A stretch of DNA of 36,965 nt from SXOA01 sp051004015 (GCA_051004015.1 JBPCKT010000152.1:1-36965); one strand, 5' to 3'. Shown: positions 16,047-25,166, numbered from the stretch's first letter. Numbers and translations: made by a program. Notes: generated by a model not told the origin, from the letters alone.

Positions 16047-17774
16047 ATGACAACACGATTCTGCAAGTGTGTCGATTGGAAACCGTTCTTGGGCGCGCTT
16101 TTGGCGATGATCGTTTTGGCGAATCATGGGAAAGCTCAGACTCCTCGCTCCAAAGGTAACGTCCCCAAGTTTGTCGACCACTCGCTCCTCGTCGCGCCTG
16201 AATTTCCCTGCACCTGGCCCTCCTTTCCGTTTCCCCGCTTTCAAATCACACATCAGCGGGTGATAGGACCGGATTCCCCTTACAACATTGACGTGCTGCT
16301 GATTGACGGAAACACCGGAACACAGCTCGATGTACCGCCGCATTCCGTCGCGCGCCCCGACCTCAAGCGCGAGAAATCCGGACCGCTGGGGCTGGCCTAC
16401 ACCGACAAGATCGAAGCCTGGCAGTTTGGCGGCGAGGCGTGCGTGGTCGATGTCCGCGACTTGTTGGATCAGGCGGCCAAGGGAGTCAGCCCGCTGGTTA
16501 CCCCCAAGCATGTCCAGCGATTCGAGCAGCGGCATCGCCTGGTGCGGCTTGGGGACGTCGTGCTGTTTCGAAGCGGCTATTCGGACAAGTACTACGTCCC
16601 TTTTCCAGAGGGCAGCCGCTTTGTCGCGGACGCTCTGAATCGCAAGTCGCCCGGATTTCCCGACCCGGATCCCGAATGTATGGAGTATCTTGCCACTCGT
16701 GGCGTGATGACTCTGGGCACGGACAGTGCCAGCATGGGCCCGCTGCCGGACCTGGCCGAGCCGACGCACTATGCGGGGCTTAAGTACGGCATGATCTGGA
16801 CGGAAGGAGCAACGAACTTGGGAGAGTTGCCGCCTACCGGGGCTTTCTACTGTATGCTCGGGCCCAAGCACCAAGGGGGTCCCTATAGCGAATGCCGCGC
16901 CTTCTCGATCGTCGGCGGAGATGTGCCCAAGCGGCTGATTGAGGCGGCGAAAAACAAGCGGGCGATCGATCTGTCGCCTACGCTGGCTCCCAACTTGCCG
17001 GTCACTTCGCCGGGAATCGGTCCTGGACAGCATCGCCAGGTCTATCTCAAGATCGACTTTCTCTACTCCGAGTACCTGGACATTTGGCACCATACGCACA
17101 TGATGGATGCGATGGCCGGGACACATCTAGTTCCGCCGTCCTTTGCCCTGCCATTGGAAGGGGCGAAGCCGGCCTACTCGCTTGAGGTCCGCGGCTGGCT
17201 GGAAGAATACGAGAAGAAGTTCGGTCCGCGGGGTACAAGCTCGATGACGACCGAGAAGGTTCCTCTGGCTTGGACATGCGGTCCGGTGCGGGTCATCGAC
17301 GTGAGGCCCCTTGTCGGGACCACGCCAGCGAAGAGCTGGCCCGCATCTCCGACCATCAAGCCCGCACACGTTGAGGCGTTTGAGAAGGAACATGGTGCGC
17401 TAAACCCTGGCGATGTTGTCCTCTTTCACACCGGCCATCTCGACAAGCACTTTCGGCCGCAGCCCAATGACGGGGGCGTTTGGTCCGCGCCGCTGGCCGG
17501 CAAGAGCGAAGGCTGGCCCGCGGTGGCGGCGGACACGGTCGTTTATCTGAAGGAAAAAGGAATTCGCTGCATCGCCACCGATGCGCCCGACCTGGGAGGG
17601 GTCGATCCCCAGCAGGCCCTCATGACCTACTGGGCGCTCGGCAGCAGGGAAATGGTCGGCGTCGAGTTTCTGCACAACGTCGGCAAGGTTTCTCAAGGTG
17701 GGTACTTCCTCTTCGCGGCGCTTAAGATTTGCGACTGCCACGGCGGGCCAGGGCGGGCGATCGTGCTGCATTGA
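16047..17774 (+). CDS. Tandem two-domain cyclase-family protein (kynurenine formamidase-like fold)
   Basis: The product is about 575 residues. The start at 16047 (MTTRFCKCVDWKPF) has GGGGAA about eight bases upstream and gives a signal peptide ending near HGKAQ. The sequence contains two copies of the cyclase fold (PF04199-like). Each has the V-x-D-V-R-x-L segment (CVVDVRDLLDQA and VRVIDVRPLVG) and a GDVVLF-(RSGYSDKY/HTGHLDKH) segment. The family metal motif is HxGTHxDxPxH. Domain 1 has GNTGTQLDVPPH (residues about 88-99), keeping Asp and the last His but changing two His. Domain 2 has AGTHLVPPSF (about 357-366), keeping only one His. The active site may be split, altered or lost. The substrate is unknown. 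Confidence 0.85.
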   Translation: MTTRFCKCVDWKPFLGALLAMIVLANHGKAQTPRSKGNVPKFVDHSLLVAPEFPCTWPSFPFPRFQITHQRVIGPDSPYNIDVLLIDGNTGTQLDVPPHSVARPDLKREKSGPLGLAYTDKIEAWQFGGEACVVDVRDLLDQAAKGVSPLVTPKHVQRFEQRHRLVRLGDVVLFRSGYSDKYYVPFPEGSRFVADALNRKSPGFPDPDPECMEYLATRGVMTLGTDSASMGPLPDLAEPTHYAGLKYGMIWTEGATNLGELPPTGAFYCMLGPKHQGGPYSECRAFSIVGGDVPKRLIEAAKNKRAIDLSPTLAPNLPVTSPGIGPGQHRQVYLKIDFLYSEYLDIWHHTHMMDAMAGTHLVPPSFALPLEGAKPAYSLEVRGWLEEYEKKFGPRGTSSMTTEKVPLAWTCGPVRVIDVRPLVGTTPAKSWPASPTIKPAHVEAFEKEHGALNPGDVVLFHTGHLDKHFRPQPNDGGVWSAPLAGKSEGWPAVAADTVVYLKEKGIRCIATDAPDLGGVDPQQALMTYWALGSREMVGVEFLHNVGKVSQGGYFLFAALKICDCHGGPGRAIVLH

Positions 17775-17860
17775 AAATGGAACAATTCTTGGCGGCGCTA
17801 CCTTAGAGAGCGTAGCCTGTTTCAAACTTCTATGATCGACGACGAATTCGCTTCCGATCG

Positions 17861-19327
17861 CTAAATCACCTGTTTGATGGGATGCACTTCTTCGACCCCT
17901 ACCAGTTTCTGGTCGAGCCCTCCGTAAAAGTAGGCAAGCCGATTGGGATCGAATCCCATCTGCCAGAGCACCGTGGCGTGCAGGTTTTTGACGTGGAAGG
18001 GGTCTTCCACCGCGGCCGCGCCGAACTCGTCGGTGGTCCCCACGTTCTGGCCTCCCTTGATTCCGCCGCCGGCCATCCACATCGTGAAGCCGTAGCTGTT
18101 GTGGTCCCGTCCCGTTCCCGCGGCATACTCAGCTGTCGGCTGGCGGCCGAATTCGCCTCCCCAGACGATGAGCGTGGAATCGAGCAGGCCCCGGTCCTTC
18201 AGATCCTGCAAGAGCCCCGCGATGGGCTGGTCCGTATTGCCCGCGTGATATTCGTGGTTTTTGACGAGGTCGCCGTGGGCATCCCAATTGGAGTCGCTGT
18301 GATTGCCGCCAGAATAGAGCTGAATGAACTTAACGCCTCGCTCCACCAGCCGGCGGGCGATGAGGCAGCGGCGTCCAAAATCGTCCGTCCGCTTTTTATC
18401 CCCCACGCCATACAGATCGAGCGTGGCTTGGGTTTCCTGAGCCAGATCCACGGCCTCCGGCGCGCTCCGCTGCATCTTGAACGCTAGTTCGTAGGACGAA
18501 ATCCGCGCCGCGAGTTCGTTATAGTCGGCCCGCGACAGGGAATGCTCCTCGTTGGCGCAGCGTAGAGCGTCGAGCAAATCGCGGCGATCCTCAGGCGTGG
18601 TGCCGGCCGGCAAACTCAAGTCGACGAGCGGCGCACCTTTCGCCTTCAGAATCGTCCCGGCATGCGTCGCCGGCATGTAGCCGCTCGACCAGTTCTTGGC
18701 TCCGCTGATCGGCCCCCCCGTCGGATCAAGCATCACGACGAATCCCGGCAAATTGGCGTTAGGGTCGCCAAGCCCGTAATTGACCCACGAACCCAGGCAC
18801 GGACTGCCGCTCAGCAGCTTGCCGCTGTTCATCATGAGCATCGCCGAACCGTGGATGGGGCTGTCGGCGGTCATCGACTTAAGGAACGCGATTTTGTCCA
18901 CATGCTGGGCGAGATGAGGGAAAAGCTCCGAAACCCACAGGCCCGAGTCGCCGTACTGCTTGAACTTCCATTTGGGTCCCACAATGCGGCCTTGGTTCTT
19001 CGCCCCGCCGCGGCCCTTGGTCTTGACGGAAATGGTCTTGCCGTCCAGGGCGTACATGTCCGGCTTGTAATCGAACGTGTCGATATGACTGGGCCCGCCG
19101 TACATGAACAGGAAGATCACGCTCTTGGCCTTGGCCGGGTGATGCGGCAATTGATGCGCGAGCGGGCTCGCGATGCTCTGTGATTCCGCGCCAATCGCCG
19201 GGTGACCGAAGAACCCGTCCGTTGAAAGCAAACCGGTGAGTCCCAGTGACGTGAAGCCAGCTCCGGCTTGCCACAGGAATTCGCGCCGTGTGTGGCCGCA
19301 GAAAGTATTGCGAGGAGTTTGAGTCAT
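17861..19327 (-). CDS. DUF1501 protein, Tat-exported (pair 2)
   Basis: The product is about 488 residues. The start at 19327 (MTQTPRNTF) puts the twin-arginine motif TRREFLWQAGAGF near the N-terminus. A longer frame to 19357 would run into the palindromic repeat. DUF1501 hallmarks are FLFMYGGPSHIDTFDYKPD, a central FGRRCLIARRLVERGVKFIQ, and VWGGEFGRQPTAEYAAGTGRDHN. The C-terminus VGVEEVHPIKQVI is typical of the longer subtype that pairs with PSCyt1-containing PSD1 proteins. It is convergent with the cyclase gene and lies 38 bp downstream of its PSD1 partner, separated by a GTAGGATGG repeat. Confidence 0.93.
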   Translation of the reverse strand: MTQTPRNTFCGHTRREFLWQAGAGFTSLGLTGLLSTDGFFGHPAIGAESQSIASPLAHQLPHHPAKAKSVIFLFMYGGPSHIDTFDYKPDMYALDGKTISVKTKGRGGAKNQGRIVGPKWKFKQYGDSGLWVSELFPHLAQHVDKIAFLKSMTADSPIHGSAMLMMNSGKLLSGSPCLGSWVNYGLGDPNANLPGFVVMLDPTGGPISGAKNWSSGYMPATHAGTILKAKGAPLVDLSLPAGTTPEDRRDLLDALRCANEEHSLSRADYNELAARISSYELAFKMQRSAPEAVDLAQETQATLDLYGVGDKKRTDDFGRRCLIARRLVERGVKFIQLYSGGNHSDSNWDAHGDLVKNHEYHAGNTDQPIAGLLQDLKDRGLLDSTLIVWGGEFGRQPTAEYAAGTGRDHNSYGFTMWMAGGGIKGGQNVGTTDEFGAAAVEDPFHVKNLHATVLWQMGFDPNRLAYFYGGLDQKLVGVEEVHPIKQVI

Positions 19328-19337
19328 TTTTTTGGGC

Positions 19338-19363
19338 GGACGGGACAGGAGTCCCATCCTACG
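19338..19363. repeat. GTAGGATGG palindromic repeat, copy 2
   Basis: These 26 bp match 11608-11633 with a single difference and include the hairpin GGGAC-AGGA-GTCCC. The location is equivalent to copy 1: between a PSD1 stop and the DUF1501 start of its pair. Only the right half of the longer copy-1 structure is present. Confidence 0.7.
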
Positions 19364-19365
19364 GA

Positions 19366-22209
19366 TTAGTCGAGGTAAATGAATTCGTTCAGGTTGAACA
19401 TGAACAGACAGAATTTCGCCAGCGCCTGGTCCCGATTCTGGCGGTGCTTCGCTTCGTAATCAGCGACCAGGTTCCGTGCCCGTTCGAGATCTTTGGCGGT
19501 CGCCTCGCGGCTCATGGTGAGCCGATAGGCGAGCTTGATTTGCGCATCGAGGTCGTCGCCGACCTCCCTTTTCAGCCGCTCCGCGAAAGCGGCTGCCTGG
19601 TCGCTGATGAACTTGCTATTGAGGAGGGCAAAGGATTGACCTGGCTGCGTGGTCGTAAAGCGGGCCTCGCAACTGGTGTCGGTTTCGGGAAAATCAAAGT
19701 TCGCGAGCACCGGCAAAATGAGGGATCGTTTCACATGGACGTAGACGCTGCGGCGAGCTTGTTCTTCCGGTGGCGACACATGCCAGCCATTGCCGGGAAT
19801 CGATTGACCTTGCAGCACTTCGGCCTGAATTTCGGGATAAATGCTGGGTCCGAATTGCTTCAGATTCAGCCGGCCATCCACGGCGTAGATGCTGTCACGC
19901 AGCTCCTCGGCGCTGAGGCGGCGCAGGTCGTGTCGCCAGAACAAATTGTTGGCCGGATCTTTCGCCAGTCCCTCGGGATTTCCCCGCGACGACTGCTGAT
20001 ACGTAGCGCTCATCATAATGAGCTTGTGGAGCCGCTTGAGCTTCCACTCCCCTACCATGAAGTTGCTGGCGAGCCAGTCGAGCAGCTGCGGATGCGTGGG
20101 GGGAACGCCGATGCCGCCGAAATTATTCGGGCTCCGCACAATCCCGCGGCCGAAATGCCCTTGCCAAATGCGGTTCACCATGACTCGCGCCGTCAGCAGA
20201 TTGTCACGCGAGGCAATCCAATTCGCGAGTGCGGTCCGCCGGCCGGCGGACTTCTGATCCGGCTTGGGCGTAGGTATTGGAGGTTTCGGCGACTCGAAGA
20301 GAGCGGGAAACGCCGGCTCCACTTTCGTCCCGGGATTGCCTGGCATTCCGCGGCCGAGAATGAAGACGTCCGGTGCGATCGGCCCCATCTCTTTCACGCA
20401 GAGCGCCTTGTCAACCGGCAGGTCTTTCTTCAGCTCTTCCAACTGCGTCAGGGCTTTTATATATCGGTTGGTTTCTTCTGCTCCCAAAAACTCCTTGCCG
20501 TTCCCTTTGAACAGCCGGACGATGTCAATCTGCTTTGCTGGTTCGACCTTGTTGACGGAGAGGGAGCGGCGTTTAAGTTCCGGCCCTGACCAGGCAACGG
20601 AGAGACCTTTCTCGCCGGTTGGGCCTTGGAAATAGTCGACGCGAATCAGCGTGCGGCCTGCCTTGAGCGTCAATTTGGCCGAACGCTCCGTCCCTTCGCC
20701 GTGAATGCCGTCGTACTCGATCACTGTCCTGCCATCGATGGAGAGCCGCGAGCCGTCATCGGAATCGAGGTAGAATGTGTACTCGCCGTCGGCCGGCACT
20801 TTGAGCGCGCCGGAAAACACGAAACCGAACGAAAACTCGCGGGTCGCCAGCGAAATGTCGAGCAGGCCGGACTCAATCTTGCCCTGATCCTCGGCCTTGA
20901 GATTGTCGAAGTCGGGTAGTTTTTCCCAAGTGTCGCGATAGAACGAGTACTTGAGCTCGTCGATGTCTCGTGTCGCTGCGCGATCGGCGTCGAAGGCGGC
21001 AATGAACTTCTTTTCCAGGCGGGTGATTTCCCCCTGGATCTCGTTGAGCTTTTCCGTGCGGCTGCTGACGGCGATCTCGTACTGCTTGCGCGACTCTTCG
21101 TTCTGGAAGATGGGCTCTTCGATGTTGGGCCCGCTCGTTTGCATGGGGGTGATGTTTCGCACGAACGCGACGAGCTGGTAATAATCGGCCTGACTGATCG
21201 GATCGATCTTGTGGTCGTGACAGCGGGCGCAGTTGAAAGTGAGCCCCATGAATCCTTGGCCAATCGTGGTGACGAGGTCGTCCATCCCTTCATAAAGAGC
21301 CAGGTCGCGGTCGGCCGGCTCGTCGTCCCACACGCCCAAGCGACAAAAGCCGGTCGCAATCAGCGAATCGGCAGTCACTACCGGCAACTCGTCCCCGGCA
21401 AGCTGCTCCCGGATGAATTGGTCATAGGGCTTGTCGGAATTCAGCGAGCGAATGACATAGTCCCGATAACGCCAGACATGCGGCTTGGGATTGTCGCGTT
21501 CAAAGCTGTTGGTTTCCGCATAACGGACAACGTCGAGCCATTTTCGCCCCCAATGCTCGCCGTAATGCTCGGAGGCCAGCAGCGCATCAATCAGTCGCTC
21601 CCAGCGATCGGGGCGCTCATCGCCCACGAAGTCCGCAACCTGGCGCGGACTGGGGGGAAGGCCGATCAGATCGTAGTACGCTCGCCGCACCAAGGCGACT
21701 TGATCCGCTCGGGGGGACGGCTTGAGACCTGCTCCTTCCAGTTTGGAAAGAACAAAACGGTCGATCTCGTTCTGGGACCAGGCTCTATCTTGTGTCGCAG
21801 GGGCCTCCTGCTTCTTCACGGGACGAAACGACCAATGTTTCGACCATTCCGCTCCCTCGGCAATCCAACGGCGCAGCACATCGATTTCCGCGGCCGAGAG
21901 GGACTTCCCCTCAGGCGGCATCCGCACGGAATCGTCTATGGACGAGACTCGCTGCAGGAGCTCGCTTTCTTTCGGCTTACCGGGCACGATGGCAGGCGCT
22001 CCTGATTCGGCTGCGGCCAAAGCCCGGTCGCGGGTGTTGAAAGCGATGCCGCCGGACGCCTTGCCCGACCCATGGCATTTGATGCATTTGGCAGCCAGGA
22101 TCGGCTGCACGTGAAGCGCGAAATCGACCTGCTTGTCGGCGGCGAGAACTGGGCCGGCCAGCAGCAGGGCGCAAGCGATCACAAACGTGGAAATGGAATG
22201 GTGCTTCAT
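19366..22209 (-). CDS. PSCyt1-PSCyt2-PA14-PSD1 multidomain protein (pair 2)
   Basis: The product is about 947 residues with a signal peptide (MKHHSISTFVIACALLLAGPVLA). Domains in order: PSCyt1 with the haem-binding-type motif CIKCHG in HVQPILAAKCIKCHGSGKA; PSCyt2/DUF1549 at about 130-350 with the second CxxCH in FNCARCHDHKIDPI; a coiled segment; a PA14-like carbohydrate-binding module at about 450-560 (KVPADGEYTFYLDSDDGSRL, SIDGRTVIEYDG, LKAGRTLIRVDYFQG); and PSD1/DUF1553 at about 650-920 (LANWIASRDNLLTARVMVNR, IWQGHFGRGIVRSPNNFG), ending FCLFMFNLNEFIYLD. The start at 22209 is chosen for the signal peptide. The PA14 module suggests contact with polysaccharide. The two CxxCH motifs would allow haem attachment, which is unproven here. 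Confidence 0.93.
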   Translation of the reverse strand: MKHHSISTFVIACALLLAGPVLAADKQVDFALHVQPILAAKCIKCHGSGKASGGIAFNTRDRALAAAESGAPAIVPGKPKESELLQRVSSIDDSVRMPPEGKSLSAAEIDVLRRWIAEGAEWSKHWSFRPVKKQEAPATQDRAWSQNEIDRFVLSKLEGAGLKPSPRADQVALVRRAYYDLIGLPPSPRQVADFVGDERPDRWERLIDALLASEHYGEHWGRKWLDVVRYAETNSFERDNPKPHVWRYRDYVIRSLNSDKPYDQFIREQLAGDELPVVTADSLIATGFCRLGVWDDEPADRDLALYEGMDDLVTTIGQGFMGLTFNCARCHDHKIDPISQADYYQLVAFVRNITPMQTSGPNIEEPIFQNEESRKQYEIAVSSRTEKLNEIQGEITRLEKKFIAAFDADRAATRDIDELKYSFYRDTWEKLPDFDNLKAEDQGKIESGLLDISLATREFSFGFVFSGALKVPADGEYTFYLDSDDGSRLSIDGRTVIEYDGIHGEGTERSAKLTLKAGRTLIRVDYFQGPTGEKGLSVAWSGPELKRRSLSVNKVEPAKQIDIVRLFKGNGKEFLGAEETNRYIKALTQLEELKKDLPVDKALCVKEMGPIAPDVFILGRGMPGNPGTKVEPAFPALFESPKPPIPTPKPDQKSAGRRTALANWIASRDNLLTARVMVNRIWQGHFGRGIVRSPNNFGGIGVPPTHPQLLDWLASNFMVGEWKLKRLHKLIMMSATYQQSSRGNPEGLAKDPANNLFWRHDLRRLSAEELRDSIYAVDGRLNLKQFGPSIYPEIQAEVLQGQSIPGNGWHVSPPEEQARRSVYVHVKRSLILPVLANFDFPETDTSCEARFTTTQPGQSFALLNSKFISDQAAAFAERLKREVGDDLDAQIKLAYRLTMSREATAKDLERARNLVADYEAKHRQNRDQALAKFCLFMFNLNEFIYLD

Positions 22210-22249
22210 TCGATCAGAAGTGGCGATTAGGATCATTTAGGAGCGGTTC

Positions 22250-22264
22250 CCGGCCTCCAGCCGG
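22250..22264. repeat. Short GC-rich hairpin (CCGGC/GCCGG)
   Basis: A five-base perfect stem, CCGGC-CTCCA-GCCGG, lies in the divergent gap between the PSD1 and SMP-30 genes. It resembles other short GC-rich palindromes in this window. The rest of the 22210-22462 gap shows no gene and should contain divergent promoters. Confidence 0.4.
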
Positions 22265-22462
22265 CTTCTTCGATTATCCATCCGAATTGTCTTCACGGCC
22301 ATGCGGAGGGCCGAGAATTACCCTGCATCGATTGTCCTCCGGTCCGCCAAGCAGTTGTTTCCCGTCGTTTGCTCGTTTAAGTTTGATGCCGTCCTGATGC
22401 TCAGTGTAGAGTAGTAGACCCTCCCGCACCGACACTCATTGCCTTTACACCCAGGAGTTCCC

Positions 22463-23566
22463 ATGCCAGACACCAGCAACACTTCGTCGTCCCTGCTTGG
22501 CGTTTCCACGCGGCGCTCCTTCCTGGCGGCGACGGCCGCAACAGCGGCCGCAATTTGGTCGCAAGAAGCGATCGGCCGAGATTATGGGCCCAACGCGGCT
22601 CCGGTCCGCTATCCGGATCCAGACATTGTCGCCCTCGACAAGCGTTTCGAACCCTACAAGCTGGGGAACACGCCAATCCAGCGGCTCTACCACAGCAAGG
22701 AAATGCTCTGGGCGGAGGGTCCCGCCTGGAGCGCCGTCGGCAAGTTCCTGCTCTGGAGCGATATTCCCAACAACGTGCAGATGCGCTGGCTCGAAGAAGA
22801 TGGCCACGTGAGCGTCTTCCGCAACCCGGCCGGCAACAGCAACGGCAACACGTTTGATTATCAAGGGCGGCAAATCTCCTGTGAGCACGGCACCCGCCGC
22901 GTGGTGCGATACGAGCACAACGGCAAGATCACGGTGCTGGCGGATGGCTGGCAGGGGAAAAAACTGAACGCTCCCAACGATGCCGTCGTTCATCCCGACG
23001 ACGGGGCAATCTGGTTCACCGATCCCGGTTACGGCAGTCTCATGAATTACGAAGGGGTCAAAGGCAAGCTGGAGATCAAGGAAGCCGTTTACCGGATCGA
23101 TGTGAAAAGCGGCAAGCTGGAGATGGTAACCGACGAAATCTTCAAGCCCAACGGGCTGTGCTTCTCGCCCGATTACAAGAAACTATACGTCGCCGACACG
23201 GGGGCCTCCCATTACCCGGATGCGCCGCGGAACATCAAGGTTTGGGACGTGGTGGACGGCAAGACGCTCGCCAAGGGACGGGAATTCGCCTCGATGAAAC
23301 TCGATGGATTCGAGAAGGCCGGCTTTGCCGACGGGATCCGGGCCGACGTCGACGGCAACGTGTGGGCCAGTGCCGGCTGGGTGGGCGACGGCTACGACGG
23401 TGTGCATGTCTTTGCCCCCAGTGGCGATCGCATTGGGCAAATTCGGCTCCCAGAGATCTGCAGCAATGTCTGCTTCGGCGGCACCAAGCGGAACCGGCTG
23501 TTCATGACCGGCAGCACTTCGCTCTATGCCGTATACGTGGAGACGCAAGGCGCACATGTGTCGTGA
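22463..23566 (+). CDS. SMP-30/gluconolactonase-like protein, Tat-exported
   Basis: The product is about 367 residues. The start at 22463 has AGGAG seven or eight bases upstream. A twin-arginine signal is present (STRRSFLAATAATAAA). The body is a six-bladed propeller of the SMP-30/gluconolactonase family with its metal-site residues: Glu in MLWAEGPAWS, Asn in LNAPNDAVVHPDDGAIWFTD, and Asp in GFADGIRADVDGNVWAS. The conserved KPNGLCFSPDYKKLYVADTG is also present. Such enzymes hydrolyse sugar lactones such as gluconolactone, using a divalent cation. Export to the periplasm is inferred. It is divergent from the PSCyt1/PSD1 gene and stands alone as a transcription unit. Confidence 0.93.
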   Translation: MPDTSNTSSSLLGVSTRRSFLAATAATAAAIWSQEAIGRDYGPNAAPVRYPDPDIVALDKRFEPYKLGNTPIQRLYHSKEMLWAEGPAWSAVGKFLLWSDIPNNVQMRWLEEDGHVSVFRNPAGNSNGNTFDYQGRQISCEHGTRRVVRYEHNGKITVLADGWQGKKLNAPNDAVVHPDDGAIWFTDPGYGSLMNYEGVKGKLEIKEAVYRIDVKSGKLEMVTDEIFKPNGLCFSPDYKKLYVADTGASHYPDAPRNIKVWDVVDGKTLAKGREFASMKLDGFEKAGFADGIRADVDGNVWASAGWVGDGYDGVHVFAPSGDRIGQIRLPEICSNVCFGGTKRNRLFMTGSTSLYAVYVETQGAHVS

Positions 23567-24112
23567 ATGCTCGCGCGGCGATGGCGACAAGGACCCTGGC
23601 GTCATGGTGGCGGTTGGAATTGTTGAGTTGGCCGCCAACCTTAAGTTCTTCCCGCTGCCGTCATTCTCGCTAACTCCCCGTGGACAACCTCACTGCCGCC
23701 ATGGAAGGGCAATTCAAAACGCAGGCCTATGCGCCGCTCCGGAAGCTACACTCCGCTTTCTCGTCATTTCCCTTCCCTTCGGCGCCGCACTCATTCTTCC
23801 GTCTCTCTGGCTTTTGCTTCAGGTGTTCAAGAAAAGCAGCTCTCGCCTCTAAAGCCATACAGCTCACCCGCATTTCCCGTCCAGGTTAAGCAGGCCATGC
23901 AGTCGCGGCAGTGGGATTCTTGACCCTCATTCAATCCAGGAACGAATCCCAATTGGGGAATACGAAAATGATTCCCGAATTTGATTTGAGAGACCTTGCG
24001 ACCAATTGCCCGGATTCGCGTGATCCGCCCGAGCCAGTGGGAGCGAAGTTGGTACGCGGCAGCCGTCAAGGAAGAGTACGACGCGGCGGAACTGTGGCAG
24101 CCGTGGCATTAG
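23567..24112. other. Intergenic stretch, no gene seen
   Basis: About 546 bp between the SMP-30 gene and the tRNA. Several short open frames on both strands (for example near 23526-23852 and 23827-24069) have no start signal, motif or plausible composition, and one overlaps the tRNA. No strong hairpin or terminator was found. Confidence 0.4.
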
Positions 24113-24185
24113 TGCCCCCTGATGGACTCGAACCATCAACCCTCTGATTAAGAGTCAGATGCTCTGCCAATTGAGCTAAGGGGGC
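24113..24185 (-). tRNA. tRNA-Lys (anticodon CTT)
   Basis: The minus strand gives a full 73-nt cloverleaf. The acceptor stem is GCCCCCT paired with AGGGGGC plus discriminator A. The D arm is GCTC...GAGC, the anticodon stem is TCTGA/TCAGA around loop CTCTTAA (anticodon CTT, reading AAG), and the T arm is GATGG-TTCGAGT-CCATC. The 3' CCA is not encoded. A promoter-like pair lies upstream at 24206-24233. It is a single tRNA gene with no neighbouring tRNAs or integrase in the window. Confidence 0.96.
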
Positions 24186-24205
24186 GGCTTTTTCGTAGAC
24201 TCGTT

Positions 24206-24233
24206 AGCCTAGCAAATTCACTCTTGGTGACAA
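24206..24233 (-). promoter_or_regulatory. Probable promoter of tRNA-Lys
   Basis: On the minus strand TTGTCA (24228-24233) and TAGGCT (24206-24211) are separated by 16 bp, with the mature tRNA starting 20 bp further on. This fits a sigma-70-type promoter with a short 5' leader. The -10 box is imperfect. Confidence 0.4.
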
Positions 24234-24339
24234 GGGTGTGAAGCGACGAACCGCCGAGCTCATTTGGACTCGCCAGAACAGGGCGAGGTTCAGGGAAAGA
24301 TGTAGCAGCGGGAAGGTTCTTGGAGCGATCGGCTGGAGG

Positions 24340-24984
24340 TCAGAAGACTCGACGGCGCGGGCGGGCGGGCTCGTCGTCAGTGGAAGGGCCGGGGGAAGGG
24401 GGCTCGGGAACGGAGGGACGTTCGACGGCTGGGGGACGAGGAGAAGATTTTGGAGCCGGCGAGTTCACGGGGGGCAAGACGGAATACGAATAAAGTGGCG
24501 GGTTGTAAACGGGATGGGATTCCCAGCGATTTGGGCCAGTTTGAGATTGCACCTGCGCGACGGGCTGACGGAGGGGCGGAGTGTAGAAGCCACCCCAAAT
24601 GTCGCCGGGAACATAAGGCCAGGGCTCGAAAACCGTGAGCGGACGATCAGCATAGCGAGAGCCATAACCGGGATAGTAGCGCTCTGGTGAGTTGCCGTAG
24701 GCGTACGCATAATCGCGCGAGGCAGGTGCCCAGCCATAAGTGCTCAGGTAGGGTCCGTAGCCGTACCCATACGTCGCCAGCGGCGTGGTCCAAGCGCGCA
24801 TGCGGTCATTGAGATAGACTTGCTGGCCGATGTTTTGCTGCCGCTGCTCTTCGCCGAGCTGGTAAGCGTCGTAGCCAGCCTGGATGCCGTCATACGGATG
24901 AACGGGTTGTTCACAAAGCGCCCTGCGAGAAAGCAACAGCACGGCCACGAGAGCAGCTGATGTGAGCCAGGAAATTCGGGGCAT
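24340..24984 (-). CDS. Secreted Tyr/Gly/Pro-rich protein, function unknown
   Basis: The product is about 214 residues. The start at 24984 (MPRISWLTSAALVAVLLLS) gives a signal peptide with likely cleavage after the Arg-Ala-Leu-Cys region near residue 23. The Cys could indicate a lipoprotein, but the lipobox is poor. The middle is rich in Tyr and Gly (ATYGYGYGPYLSTYGWAP, YAYAYGNSPERYYPGYGSRY). The C-terminal third is Pro/Ser-rich and ends in RPRRRVF. There is no recognisable fold. Low complexity and aromatic content suggest a surface or wall-associated protein, which is inference. It is transcribed toward the tRNA and is divergent from the third PSD1 gene. Confidence 0.75.
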   Translation of the reverse strand: MPRISWLTSAALVAVLLLSRRALCEQPVHPYDGIQAGYDAYQLGEEQRQQNIGQQVYLNDRMRAWTTPLATYGYGYGPYLSTYGWAPASRDYAYAYGNSPERYYPGYGSRYADRPLTVFEPWPYVPGDIWGGFYTPPLRQPVAQVQSQTGPNRWESHPVYNPPLYSYSVLPPVNSPAPKSSPRPPAVERPSVPEPPSPGPSTDDEPARPRRRVF

Positions 24985-25136
24985 GATTCGTTCCTTCGCT
25001 TGGTGCGCCACGGTTGGGGTCGTCTTCGCTCTCTTCCATTCTAGCGATTCGTCTCGCCGAAGCGAAAGTGAATTGCCTGTTCGATTTACGGCAATAAATT
25101 GCCCCCGCTGCGCATCGCATTCGCAGCGTTATTTCG

Positions 25137-25166
25137 TTGACATGGCGCGAGGCTAATTAGTAAACT
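25137..25166 (+). promoter_or_regulatory. Probable promoter of the third PSD1/DUF1501 pair
   Basis: TTGACA (25137-25142) and TAAACT (25161-25166) are separated by 18 bp. The -10 box ends about 50 bp upstream of the ATG at 25218. The -35 is perfect and the -10 is partial. A ribosome binding site AAGGA lies about eight bases before the start. Confidence 0.5.

Noticed and set aside
17775..17860. Intrinsic terminator between the convergent cyclase and DUF1501 genes
   Set aside because: Only a weak 5-bp stem (GCTAC/GTAGC) is present and no T-run follows on either strand.
24113..24185. tRNA gene as an attachment site of an integrated element
   Set aside because: No integrase gene or partial tRNA copy is visible anywhere in the window.
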